This document shows positions 34,267 through 43,272 of a stretch of DNA of 64,000 nucleotides, piece by piece. A model generated the notes under the pieces. It saw only the letters and a program-made list of their open reading frames with translations. It was not told the DNA's origin and searched no databases. The translations under genes and the position numbers were made by a program. Source of the DNA: Paenibacillus sp. Root444D2. Lineage in GTDB: Bacteria > Bacillota > Bacilli > Paenibacillales > NBRC-103111. Location of the stretch: contig NZ_LMEO01000052.1 in assembly GCF_001426375.1 (NCBI RefSeq), forward strand, positions 164,261-228,260, in the 5' to 3' direction. Numbering within the stretch: position 1 is the first letter of the stretch; every line of letters starts with the position of its first letter.

Positions 34267-35850
34267 CTATGTATACTTAGGATCGTAAACAACGGTACAA
34301 TTCCGCCCTTTTCCTTTGGCAAAATAGAGCGCTTGATCCGCATGTTCTAGCACTTCATGTGCCGTCACTCCGTCTGTTGGGAATGATGACACTCCCAGAG
34401 ATACCGTGATGGGTTGCCCTACTGGGCTTATTGTCAATTCCAACTTATTACGGATTTTCTCTGCATATAGATACGCATCCTCTTTCGTCATATGGGGCAT
34501 TAGAACAATGAATTCCTCTCCGCCAAACCGGAAGTAGTGCTCGTTCTCACTTGCCATTGCAAGCAAAAGCTTTCCTAAATATTTCAGAACTTTATCTCCT
34601 GCAAGATGCCCGTGCGTATCATTAATCACTTTGAAATGGTCAATATCCAGTACAATGAGAGAAAAACCCGTACCTTCTTCCAACCAGTCGAGCATTTGTG
34701 TTTCCATGCTCCTTCTGTTGGCAAGACCCGTTAAATTATCCGTTTGAGCTTCCAGTTCATATTGATTCGCTTTCTTTTGCAAAGCATCGATCGTGATTAA
34801 CATGGTTTTGTACAAATGATAGGCTTCATACGTATTCGTTCTAACCTTTGGCAGATCTGCGACTTGCTTGCCATTCAAGATTTTATAGGCGGTCGCAGCC
34901 AATCGAGCAAAGGGAAGAGTCAGCTTCTTAGCCAACCATGCTGTTAGTATAAGTATTAGCAGGAGAAAGGGTAATGAATACAGAATGGCATTTTGAATCA
35001 AACGCATCGATTTTTCATTTATCTCCTCCAGCGGCGATTGCACAACGATTCCCCACCCGTTAGCAGGGACATAAGAATATCCAGCAAGCATCGGCACTCC
35101 CAAGGTATTCACGACTTTCTCCTTACCGCTATGTCCATTAATGAGCTTGGCTACCACTGGATTGGCACTTACGTTCTCACCTAACCGATTGTGATCTGGA
35201 TGATAAATAAGATTTCCAGCCCCATCAACAACATAGATATATGAACCTGATGGAGAGTAGCTGTTGGAACCGAATATATCATTTAACACATTGTTTTCTC
35301 GTAAATAAATAGCGCCTCCTAATGAACCCAAATACTGGCCTGAGGAATTAAATATGGGATTTGTCATTAATACAATAAGCCTATTCGTTACAGATTCAAA
35401 AGGTGCTGAGATCGCAGCCTTTCGCTGCTCAATCGCATCTAATATGGCTTTCGATGTCAGTTTTTTGCTTGTGAGACCTACCGAAACAGGAGAAATGGCT
35501 AAGACATTCCCATTGGCGTCATTGACCATTTGTGAATTAAAGTAATTGCTGCTCCTCGTTACCAAATCCAATTGGGCTTGGATAGAATCTGGTGTTTGCA
35601 TACTCTTCTCCAGGTGTTCAGAGGTCACTTTCAAACTTCTCTCCATCGCTTTGAAAAGGGAGTTCATAGTCACGCTCATTTTTTTGGCGCTTTCATAATT
35701 AAGCTCTAGTGTCGTTTCATACAAGGAATCTCGTTCCGCCTTAAACGAAGCAGCTATTTGAATGATAGAAATGATTGAAATAGATACAAGCATCAATAGA
35801 ATTATAAAATGAACAAGTCGTATCCGCGGAGCAGCATCGGTTGTTCTCAT
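34267..35850 (-). CDS. Membrane diguanylate cyclase: Cache sensor plus GGDEF domain
   Basis: The 527-residue protein has an N-terminal membrane segment (~17-37), an extracellular Cache domain (~45-285) with GSYIYVVDGAGNLIYHPD, a second membrane segment (~290-312), a linker, and a C-terminal GGDEF domain. The active-site motif is GGEEF (~residue 438), so it should make c-di-GMP; an upstream RxxD inhibitory site is not obvious. An unidentified external ligand would control it. The second ATG at 35850 has AGGAG at good spacing. The window also encodes a PilZ receptor. Confidence 0.9.
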   Translation of the reverse strand: MRTTDAAPRIRLVHFIILLMLVSISIISIIQIAASFKAERDSLYETTLELNYESAKKMSVTMNSLFKAMERSLKVTSEHLEKSMQTPDSIQAQLDLVTRSSNYFNSQMVNDANGNVLAISPVSVGLTSKKLTSKAILDAIEQRKAAISAPFESVTNRLIVLMTNPIFNSSGQYLGSLGGAIYLRENNVLNDIFGSNSYSPSGSYIYVVDGAGNLIYHPDHNRLGENVSANPVVAKLINGHSGKEKVVNTLGVPMLAGYSYVPANGWGIVVQSPLEEINEKSMRLIQNAILYSLPFLLLILILTAWLAKKLTLPFARLAATAYKILNGKQVADLPKVRTNTYEAYHLYKTMLITIDALQKKANQYELEAQTDNLTGLANRRSMETQMLDWLEEGTGFSLIVLDIDHFKVINDTHGHLAGDKVLKYLGKLLLAMASENEHYFRFGGEEFIVLMPHMTKEDAYLYAEKIRNKLELTISPVGQPITVSLGVSSFPTDGVTAHEVLEHADQALYFAKGKGRNCTVVYDPKYT

Positions 35851-36084
35851 ACTCCTCATCTCCTAAAAAAGATAGATACGAGTCGTTTCGACAACTTTCG
35901 ACAGATCTCCTTCATTTTTAATGCCATGCATACAATTAAACCTAAATAATGATATAACCCGCTCGCGCCAATCTTAATCGAGAGTATTTGAAAGGTTGCG
36001 TTGTACATGATGCAACAACGAGGAGTGAGAGGCAAGATTAAGGCAGCAATTGTTGTACTTTATACAACATCATTCAACCGCTAA

Positions 36085-36210
36085 TATTCATACTTCACCA
36101 CTGAACCTATCGCTAAAGCAATTAGCTTATTTAAGCAAGATTTTGCTGAGCCTTTGCGTATCGAACAATTAGCGATGGCTGTTAATATGAGTGCTTCTTC
36201 GAAATTAAGC
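36085..36210 (+). pseudogene. Fragment of an AraC-family regulator
   Basis: The plus frame reads EPIAKAISLFKQDFAEPLRI and then EQLAMAVNMSASS, the start of an AraC HTH domain. A stop lies just upstream in frame, and the second HTH is absent. There is no start or ribosome site. It is a relic, the only recognisable item between 35851 and 36223. Confidence 0.65.
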
Positions 36211-36223
36211 GGTTTCGTGGTAA

Positions 36224-37063
36224 CTAAACCTTCCAGTTCAAAACAGTTTCCAGCATGGACTTCAGAAGCTTCACCCGGTGCAGCTCAGGTTTTACTTTTA
36301 CTAGTTTAAGTTCATTCCTGATATGCTCGATGAAATCAATCCGTAAACATTCTAGCTGCTCCTCCGTTAAAACGTACAAATAATCTAGGACTGATTCGTA
36401 CGTATGATACCATTCGCTTTTTTCTAAAAACGTATAGGTTGAACGTTGGTACCACTCTTTTACATGACTCTTCAATGCAGCTGTAATGGTATCATCGTTC
36501 CCCGACATTGCATAAAGTCTATCGGAGGACAGAAGGCTTCTGTATTTGATCATGCTATCATCAAGGAACGAATTGGGAAGTGCATAGAACTGGATTACAT
36601 GGTCCAAAATTTCAATATAAGCATGTGGTCCAGCCAGTTTTGGACTAAATTGACACTTAACCGCGGCATGGGCGATACGCTTAAGCAAATGCAGTGCTTC
36701 TGCGGCTTCCTTTTTATCAGGCGAACCTTCAAAAAATAACCCTTGCTTTCCCGCACGAATTTCAGCCCGGTCAATCACATCATGGAGCGCATCTTCAAAT
36801 TGATCTTTGCTGTATGGTGCCCACTGATCGATATGATCTGTAAGTTCCACGCTCATGCCAAACTCCCTACGGATAATACTCAACAGGTTAATCCCGCCGC
36901 TGCCATTAACTACAGCAAATATATCGTATAAGAATCTTTCCAAGTTTTTCGCCTTTTTCGTGGCCCCCATAATTTCACTGGGAATCGTATAACGGGTCTC
37001 AGCCTTTTTTTGCTCCAGATTGGTAATAAGCTCCTTCAACTCTGAGAGTAATGAATGCTCCAT
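36224..37063 (-). CDS. Hypothetical protein of 279 residues
   Basis: I do not recognise the family. It is soluble and mainly helical, with heptad-like stretches near the N-terminus (SLLSELKELITNLEQKKAE), a central ILDHVIQFYALP segment and a helical C-terminus (MLETVLNWKV). Four or five cysteines are not clustered. The ATG at 37063 has GCGGAGG upstream; the frame extends 21 codons further without a ribosome site. The last codons run beside the AraC relic on the other strand. Neighbours give no clue to function. Confidence 0.65.
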   Translation of the reverse strand: MEHSLLSELKELITNLEQKKAETRYTIPSEIMGATKKAKNLERFLYDIFAVVNGSGGINLLSIIRREFGMSVELTDHIDQWAPYSKDQFEDALHDVIDRAEIRAGKQGLFFEGSPDKKEAAEALHLLKRIAHAAVKCQFSPKLAGPHAYIEILDHVIQFYALPNSFLDDSMIKYRSLLSSDRLYAMSGNDDTITAALKSHVKEWYQRSTYTFLEKSEWYHTYESVLDYLYVLTEEQLECLRIDFIEHIRNELKLVKVKPELHRVKLLKSMLETVLNWKV

Positions 37064-37387
37064 TCTTATAACCTCCGCTTTATTCTTTTTTATTGAATAG
37101 TTCCCCCTACTGACTATTTTTATCAAACATTACAGAAGCATTCCCTTCGACATCAGCGAGGAATATGAGAACACATCGTCGAGAACGTAAATTTTACATA
37201 TGCAGGGGTCACAATTGACGACGGAAACCGATAGAAAAAGATTAACCGACTTAGCGGTTTTTTGGGGTCAAAAAAGTTCTAATGCTACTTTAAACATATC
37301 CGCAATCAAATTGTCACTACTGTTCGGTTATGAAAAAAATATAAACTTAAGTATATATAAGACATCATTATGACTTTATAATATTTT
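37064..37387. other. Intergenic stretch with no gene
   Basis: AT-rich. It holds only a weak hairpin AACCG-ACTTAG-CGGTT with T5 near 37244-37263, perhaps a relic terminator on the plus strand. No coding sequence is supported. Confidence 0.5.
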
Positions 37388-37425
37388 AAATAGTACACAC
37401 TATTTAAATATAGTGTATACTATTT
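37388..37425. promoter_or_regulatory. Large palindromic operator
   Basis: Two 16-bp arms with one mismatch (AAATAGTACACACTAT and ATAGTGTATACTATTT) around TTAAAT. TATACT inside the right arm could be a -10 for the downstream zinc-ribbon gene, so a bound regulator would block it. Confidence 0.65.
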
Positions 37426-37471
37426 ATGAGATCATAAAGCAGACTATGAGTACAAGAAAGGATTGAGAAGT

Positions 37472-37705
37472 GTGATAAACAACATCCATTCAATGGCTGA
37501 GGAAATTATTATTTCCGCCCAACCCGATCGAACGATCGATAAGGAAGCTAATAAGAACGGACATCTGCTATGTCCAAGGTGCAACAGCAAAACCGGGGAG
37601 TTCCTAATACTAGGTGAAGTCTGCACTCTTTGCTTGGACGAATTGGAGTTTGGCTATCCTTCCTTTCCCTCTTATCCATTAAGTGAATACAATAAAGGCG
37701 GCTAA
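37472..37705 (+). CDS. Small zinc-ribbon-like protein
   Basis: A 77-residue protein with two CxxC pairs (CPRCNSKTGEFLILGEVC and CTLC, residues ~34-54), the spacing of a small zinc ribbon. The N-terminus has an acidic-basic helix. The GTG at 37472 has AAAGGA nine bases upstream; a TTG three codons earlier touches that site. A strong terminator follows, so it is monocistronic. It is probably under control of the palindrome 50 bases upstream. Function unknown; rubredoxin-like redox or nucleic-acid binding are both open. Confidence 0.7.
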   Translation: MINNIHSMAEEIIISAQPDRTIDKEANKNGHLLCPRCNSKTGEFLILGEVCTLCLDELEFGYPSFPSYPLSEYNKGG

Positions 37706-37725
37706 TATGAGCCGCCTCTTTTTAA
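37697..37725 (+). terminator. Terminator after the zinc-ribbon gene
   Basis: GGCGGCT/AGCCGCC stem followed by CTCTTTTT. Confidence 0.85.
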
Positions 37726-37775
37726 TATTCTTACAGCAATAAAGTTTATTCCGCATTGTGTTTAGGGGTTGTATC

Positions 37776-39266
37776 TTATTCGCTTACTTGACTTGCTCCT
37801 CCCCTTCTTGGATCGGCAGCACCAACTATTTGTCCTGTTTCATGCCATCTCATTAATCCGTGAATCCCCCCGTAAAACATAGGATCCTCATTGTTCACTA
37901 CCTCATATCCGAGCTTGGCTAAATCATCTGCCACAGCAGCCGGAAGCGGGCTCTCAACAGATATCATTCTTTCATCTATAAAAAACCGCGAGGCAGCTAC
38001 TGCTTCTTCGAGGCCGATCTTTTTTTTAATAACGTTTTCCAAAATGACAGATAGTATCATAGGGATACGCTTGCCTCCTGCCGAGCCAATCACAATGGTT
38101 CTTTCACGGTTTCGTACGATCGTCGGACACACGTAACTTTGAGGCCTTTTTCCCGGCTGCACCTGATTAGGGGAGATTGCATCATTCGTAAAATTACGCA
38201 TTTGATTATTGAGAAAAAATCCGCCTGTTTCAATGCCCGGACCAAAAAAACCGCCTATTGTATTTGTCGCAGACACACACATTCCATCTTTATCCACAAT
38301 GGAAAAATGAGTTGTATTAGCAACATCGTCCAGAGTAGCCGGTATCTCTGATATGATGTCCGGTCTGATGTTGTCAGCCAAAAAGCCGATCAGCTCACGG
38401 CTAATCAGCCTTTCTACCGGCGGAGAACAAAAGTCCGGGTCGCCCATTGTGCTTTTTCTCAGCTCATAGCATTTCCTTATGACCTCGCCCCATTGATGTA
38501 TATAAGGGATAGATTGCTTCTGCTGCTCGTGCAGCTCCAGCAACTCACTGATCTTTAACGCTTGGATCAACGTTACACCTCCGAAAGGCGGAGGTGTTGT
38601 GATCACATCGTAATTGTCGTATTCACTGTAGATCGGCTTTTTCATGGACACGCGATAGTCCCGAAAGTCGTCTTGTGTCATTCCGTCTACCATAGCCGAA
38701 ATTTGTTGCCCCAGCTCGCCCTGATACAACCAATCGGAGCCGTTATCACGAATTGCTCTCATCGTCTTTGCAAGTACTGGCTGCTTCAGCCATTCTCCTT
38801 GACGAATAGCTTCCCCCTTAGGAAAAAAGCTTGGATGCTGTTCTGCAATCAATTGTGGAGAATTCACCAATTGCCGATGTAAGGCTCCACCGGAGGCAAA
38901 ACCCGCTTCAGCAGCTCTTATAGCAGGATCCATTAAGGTTACCATATCCAAAGTACCGAATAATTCATTCACCTTCTCCATGCCTTTTACAAAGCCCGGG
39001 ACCCCAATCTCTGTTGGCGAGATAATTCCCGACAAAGGTGCAACTTCCCGGTAATCACACACTACCGATTCTTCTATCTTTGCAGGCAATATTAGCATGA
39101 CACCGCCTCCCCCGATCCCGGAAGCATAAGGTTCGACCACGCTCAACATATACGAAACCGCGATAGCGGCATCTGCCGCATTGCCTCCGGCCTTTATTAC
39201 GGACATCCCCGCTTCCGTCGCCAGAGGATGTGCTGAACTGATACCATACTGATGCTGATTACCCAT
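37776..39266 (-). CDS. ggt: Cytoplasmic gamma-glutamyltransferase
   Basis: The enzyme cleaves gamma-glutamyl amide bonds, such as those of glutathione or gamma-glutamyl peptides. The 496-residue precursor has the N-terminal fold (GGNAADAAIAVSYMLSVVEP near residue 27) and the self-processing site ANTTHFSIVDKDG near 335, whose first Thr of TTH becomes the nucleophile of the small subunit. GGFFLNNQMRNF and GSAGGKRIP also match. It has no signal peptide, unlike secreted Bacillus Ggt, so it should act on imported substrate. Its start overlaps the OppF stop by 8 bases. Confidence 0.9.
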   Translation of the reverse strand: MGNQHQYGISSAHPLATEAGMSVIKAGGNAADAAIAVSYMLSVVEPYASGIGGGGVMLILPAKIEESVVCDYREVAPLSGIISPTEIGVPGFVKGMEKVNELFGTLDMVTLMDPAIRAAEAGFASGGALHRQLVNSPQLIAEQHPSFFPKGEAIRQGEWLKQPVLAKTMRAIRDNGSDWLYQGELGQQISAMVDGMTQDDFRDYRVSMKKPIYSEYDNYDVITTPPPFGGVTLIQALKISELLELHEQQKQSIPYIHQWGEVIRKCYELRKSTMGDPDFCSPPVERLISRELIGFLADNIRPDIISEIPATLDDVANTTHFSIVDKDGMCVSATNTIGGFFGPGIETGGFFLNNQMRNFTNDAISPNQVQPGKRPQSYVCPTIVRNRERTIVIGSAGGKRIPMILSVILENVIKKKIGLEEAVAASRFFIDERMISVESPLPAAVADDLAKLGYEVVNNEDPMFYGGIHGLMRWHETGQIVGAADPRRGGASQVSE

Positions 39267-40278
39267 AAAGTGACGCCTCTATTTCCCCAAGTGGATAATG
39301 GCATGAAACGGATCGATCCAAACCTATCTGACGTAACTGCGGTTCCTCTACGCGGCACCGATCCTGTACGTAGGGACAGCGGGTATGAAATCTGCAGCCT
39401 GAAGGTGGATTTAACGGATTTGGAGTTTCCCCCTCCAATGCTTTCTTCTCTTTTCCGCGAAGTTCCGGATCCGAAACGGGTACGGAGGCAAGAAGCCCTT
39501 CGGTATAAGGATGTAAAGGACGGTTAAGCAAATCTTCCTTTTTGCTAATTTCCATAATTTTTCCAAGATACATAACTGCAATGCGATCGCTAATATAGGC
39601 AACTGCCGGAAGGCCGTGAGCGATGAAAATGTATGTCAGCTTATAACGCTTCTGTAAAACGGAAAGAAGATTAAGTATTTGTGATTGTATGGACACATCC
39701 AGAGCGGACACCGGTTCATCGCAAACGATCAATTTAGGTTTCAAGGATAATGCTCGTCCTATTCCTATTCTTTGACGCTGCCCGCCGCTAAATTGATGAG
39801 GGAACCTCTTTGCAAAATCCGCAGATAAGCCCACCGCTTCCAGAAGCTTATGTACTTCTTCTTCCAATTTATCCCCACTAGCAATCCCGTGAGTACGGAG
39901 CGGTTCAGCTATGATATCAAATATTTTCAAACGAGGATTTAATGATGAAAACGGATCTTGAAAAATCATTTGAATATCCTTTCGTTTTTTGCGAAGCGTT
40001 TCGCGTGACATTTCGCTAAGATCAGTATCCTCAAACAATATTTTCCCGGAGGAAGGCTCTATTAAGTGCATAATCATATTCCCCAACGTCGATTTTCCGC
40101 ATCCCGATTCACCCACAATACCAAGAGTTTCACCCTCATAAACAGTGAGGCTCACTTGATCTACCGCTTTTAATATTTGCGTTTTTCTTTTTATGAAGCC
40201 CTTGGTAATTTCGAAATGCTTGCTCAACTCGTGGACTTTCAGGAGCACTTTGCGTTGTTCTTTCGTATCCACTATCAT
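39259..40278 (-). CDS. Oligopeptide-type ABC transporter ATPase (OppF-like)
   Basis: A 339-residue ATPase: Walker A GESGCGKST near residue 51, signature FSGGQRQRIGIGRAL near 156, Walker B LIVCDEPVSALDV near 180. The C-terminal oligopeptide-family extension has CRFHTRCPYVQDRC, a Cys4 motif that can hold an iron-sulfur cluster in some homologues. The ATG at 40278 shares its A with the OppD stop (TGATG), which indicates coupled translation. Confidence 0.9.
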   Translation of the reverse strand: MIVDTKEQRKVLLKVHELSKHFEITKGFIKRKTQILKAVDQVSLTVYEGETLGIVGESGCGKSTLGNMIMHLIEPSSGKILFEDTDLSEMSRETLRKKRKDIQMIFQDPFSSLNPRLKIFDIIAEPLRTHGIASGDKLEEEVHKLLEAVGLSADFAKRFPHQFSGGQRQRIGIGRALSLKPKLIVCDEPVSALDVSIQSQILNLLSVLQKRYKLTYIFIAHGLPAVAYISDRIAVMYLGKIMEISKKEDLLNRPLHPYTEGLLASVPVSDPELRGKEKKALEGETPNPLNPPSGCRFHTRCPYVQDRCRVEEPQLRQIGLDRSVSCHYPLGEIEASLYG

Positions 40279-41276
40279 CACCTCTTCTCCGTCCATTCTT
40301 TTTCGAATTCTTCCTGATACATTAAGCATCTAACCTGATGATCCGACGCTAATTCTGTTAAACGCGGCTCATTACGGCTGCATGCCCCGGTTGCTAAGGA
40401 ACAACGCGGATGAAAGCGGCAACCTTCCGGCATGTTCAACGGGTTAGGGACCGAGCCTTCTATGGAATCCAAGGTTTCCAGGATATTGTGCAACTTTGGT
40501 ATGCTTTTTAACAACCCCCGCGTATAAGGGTGCTTTGGATGCTTGAATAATGTATATACGCTGCATTGTTCGACAACTTGGCCTGCGTACATAACGACAA
40601 CTCTGTCTGCCATTTCAGCAATTACACCCAAATCATGAGTAATCAAGACTATGGAATTACCTTCATTCTGAATAATTTCTTTCATTATTTTCAAAATTTG
40701 CGCTTGTATAGAAACGTCCAAGGCGGTTGTCGGTTCGTCAGCGATCAACACTTTAGGATTGCAGGAAATCGCCATCGCAATCATCGCTCTTTGACGCATA
40801 CCACCGCTTAGTTCGTGGGGATATGATTCGTATACACTTTCAGGCCGGGGTATTTTAACTTTGTTCAACAGCTCCAAAGCGTGTTGCTTTGCCTCTGTCT
40901 TGTTCATGTTATTGTGGTTCATAAGTGATTCCTGAATTTGATGGCCGATACGGAAAACCGGATTTAATGCGGTCAGAGGCTCTTGAAAGATCATACCGAT
41001 TTCCTTGCCTCTAATCTTCCGCATCTCATGATGACTTAATTTCAATAAATCCCGGTCCCGAAAACGAATTTCTCCCTCAACAATTTTTCCCGGACTTTCA
41101 ATCAACCCCATAATAGAAAGGGAGGTTACGCTTTTGCCTGATCCAGATTCCCCCACAATACCAAGTGTTTCCCCCTCTTGTAATGTGAAAGTAACGTTGT
41201 CAACAGACGGCACTGCGCCTTTATCCGTGAAGAAGTAAGTTTTTAATCCATTAACTTGTAAAATAGGTTGTTTCAA
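40278..41276 (-). CDS. Oligopeptide-type ABC transporter ATPase (OppD-like)
   Basis: A 332-residue ATPase: Walker A GESGSGKSV near residue 40, signature LSGGMRQRAMIAMAI near 150, Walker B VLIADEPTTALDV near 172, and the C-terminal CRFHPRCSLATGAC cysteine motif. It pairs with the OppF-like ATPase to drive the OppB/OppC permeases. The importer probably takes up gamma-glutamyl peptides or glutathione, inferred from the two gamma-glutamyl hydrolases in the operon. Confidence 0.9.
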   Translation of the reverse strand: MKQPILQVNGLKTYFFTDKGAVPSVDNVTFTLQEGETLGIVGESGSGKSVTSLSIMGLIESPGKIVEGEIRFRDRDLLKLSHHEMRKIRGKEIGMIFQEPLTALNPVFRIGHQIQESLMNHNNMNKTEAKQHALELLNKVKIPRPESVYESYPHELSGGMRQRAMIAMAISCNPKVLIADEPTTALDVSIQAQILKIMKEIIQNEGNSIVLITHDLGVIAEMADRVVVMYAGQVVEQCSVYTLFKHPKHPYTRGLLKSIPKLHNILETLDSIEGSVPNPLNMPEGCRFHPRCSLATGACSRNEPRLTELASDHQVRCLMYQEEFEKEWTEKR

Positions 41277-41311
41277 TGTATTTCTCCTCCCTCCATGAAT
41301 GATGCCTACTA

Positions 41312-42232
41312 TTAGATGTCTTGAGAACGAGGGTCGAAAATATCACGCAACCAGTCGCCCAAAAATATGATACCTAGCGTCGTGATAGTTATGGCTATTC
41401 CAGGGAAAGTTGCGAGCCCCCAATTAGTAGCCAAGTATTCACGTCCGGTGCTCAGCATTCCGCCCCAAGAAATAGTAGGAGGTTGAATGCCTAAACCCAA
41501 GAAACTCAGTGAAGCTTCCGAAATAATGGTGGTCGCCATGCTTAATGTCCCAAGCACACAAAAGGATGAAAACACATTTGGTAATAAATGTCGGATCATA
41601 ATCATCCCATCACGTACTCCAATCGATTTTGCGGCTCTGACAAATTCTCTTTCTTTTAGACTTAATACCTCGCTTCGGATAACCCTTGCATAAACTACCC
41701 AATTCGTGACACCCAACACAACAATAAGAGTAAACATACCGGGTCCGGTTACTTTCAATATAACTAGAGTGAACAGAATATTAGGAATAGCCAAAAAAGA
41801 ATCAACTAATCTCATAAAAACATTATCCAGCCATCCGCCGTAATAACCTGAAATCAAACCAATGGATAAACCGATAGCACCCGCCACAATAATCGCGAAT
41901 AATCCTACAACCAAAGAAACCTGGGAGCCGTATATGATTCTGCTTAATAAATCTCTGCCCAAGTTATCGGTACCAAGAACATACTGCATGCTTCCGCCAT
42001 CCAACCAGAAAGGAGGGGCAAGCATATCGGTTATATGTTGTTCTGAAGGATCATAAGGAGCCAACCACGGTGCAAATAACGCCGTAAAGATAACAATTGA
42101 CATAATTACAAAGCCGATCGTACCTGTTTTACTTTTGAGCAATAATCTAAACCAAAAGAAGATACGGTGATTTTCTTTTTTATTTTCCTTTATGAGTCGA
42201 CTCGCCGGAACTGCTTGCTCACTACTTATCAT
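41312..42232 (-). CDS. Oligopeptide-type ABC permease (OppC-like)
   Basis: A 306-residue permease. Basic cytoplasmic N-terminus, first membrane segment TIGFVIMSIVIFTALFAPWL, then YVLGTDNLGRDLLSRIIYGS, which is diagnostic of OppC/DppC, and an EAA loop FVRAAKSIGVRDGMIMIRHL near residue 210. The ATG at 42232 has AGGGGAGAAG upstream; the frame is open for 17 more codons inside the end of OppB. 13 bases separate it from OppB. Confidence 0.9.
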   Translation of the reverse strand: MISSEQAVPASRLIKENKKENHRIFFWFRLLLKSKTGTIGFVIMSIVIFTALFAPWLAPYDPSEQHITDMLAPPFWLDGGSMQYVLGTDNLGRDLLSRIIYGSQVSLVVGLFAIIVAGAIGLSIGLISGYYGGWLDNVFMRLVDSFLAIPNILFTLVILKVTGPGMFTLIVVLGVTNWVVYARVIRSEVLSLKEREFVRAAKSIGVRDGMIMIRHLLPNVFSSFCVLGTLSMATTIISEASLSFLGLGIQPPTISWGGMLSTGREYLATNWGLATFPGIAITITTLGIIFLGDWLRDIFDPRSQDI

Positions 42233-42245
42233 CCGTCTTCTCCCC

Positions 42246-43163
42246 TTATCTGTACTTGATACGCGGATCGAGCCATCCGACAAGAATATCCGTTACTATA
42301 TTAATCAATATGACGGACACAGCAACAACAAATATAGCTGCTTGTACTACTGCCATGTCTTTTGAATTAACAGATTGTACAATTAATTGGCCTAATCCTG
42401 GCCATGCAAAGATGGCTTCCGTAACTAGAGCACCGCCGATCATACCGCCAATCTGCATCATAATGATCGTAACGACCGGAATCAAAGCATTTCTGAATGC
42501 ATGTTTGTAGACGACAACAGAATTCTTTAATCCCTTACTCTTTGCCGTTCTAACGTAATCCTGATGTAAGGAGTCAAGTAAACTCGAACGGGTTAACCGG
42601 GCAATATAAGCGGCATTACCGAATCCAAGCGTAATAGCCGGCAGAATGAGATGTAAGAATGTGCCGCTTCCCGAAACCGGTAACCACTGAAGGTTGACAC
42701 CGAACACGAGAACAAGCATAATCCCAAACCAAAAATGGGGCATCGCCTTTCCGAGAACGGTCCCTGTCGTTACAAAAAGTTCGAGAATAGAGTTTTTGTG
42801 TGTTGCGGACAAGATTCCAAGCGGTACTGCCAAACAAATTGCGATTATTTTGGCGGCTACAGCCAACTCTAATGTAACAGGCAGCCTTTCAAGCACCAAC
42901 TCCAGCGCATCCTGATTAAACCGGAATGATTTACCGAAATCACCATGCAGCACATTCCATAAGTAGGTCGCATATTGAACATAGAATGGTTTATCTAAAT
43001 TTAAAGCTTTCCGGAGTGCATCCATATCTTCTTGGGTAGCGTCCTCCGGAAGCATTAATGCAACAGGATCCCCGGATAAGTGCATCAAGACAAATACGAT
43101 AGAAACGATGATCAACAACACGGGAGCCATCTGTGCCAATCGTCTTAGGGCATAACTTCTCAT
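42246..43163 (-). CDS. Oligopeptide-type ABC permease (OppB-like)
   Basis: A 305-residue permease with six membrane segments. MRSYALRRLAQMAPVLLIIV begins the first segment, LSGDPVALMLPEDATQED is the OppB-type external loop, and YVRTAKSKGLKNSVVVYKHA near residue 195 is the EAA loop. The ATG at 43163 has AAGGAAG upstream; a GTG three codons earlier is possible. It follows the binding-protein gene after 109 bases. Confidence 0.9.
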   Translation of the reverse strand: MRSYALRRLAQMAPVLLIIVSIVFVLMHLSGDPVALMLPEDATQEDMDALRKALNLDKPFYVQYATYLWNVLHGDFGKSFRFNQDALELVLERLPVTLELAVAAKIIAICLAVPLGILSATHKNSILELFVTTGTVLGKAMPHFWFGIMLVLVFGVNLQWLPVSGSGTFLHLILPAITLGFGNAAYIARLTRSSLLDSLHQDYVRTAKSKGLKNSVVVYKHAFRNALIPVVTIIMMQIGGMIGGALVTEAIFAWPGLGQLIVQSVNSKDMAVVQAAIFVVAVSVILINIVTDILVGWLDPRIKYR

Positions 43164-43272
43164 GGAATTCACTTCCTTATGTTATTATGCGAACAAGCTG
43201 TTAAGTAATATTGAAAAGATAGGGGCATAAATATTGCCCCTATTGAAAGATCAGCTTTTAAATAAGCAAATA

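Noticed and set aside
39252-39527. A 91-codon plus-strand frame opposite OppF
   Set aside because: Antisense to the OppF C-terminus with its Cys4 motif; no independent support.
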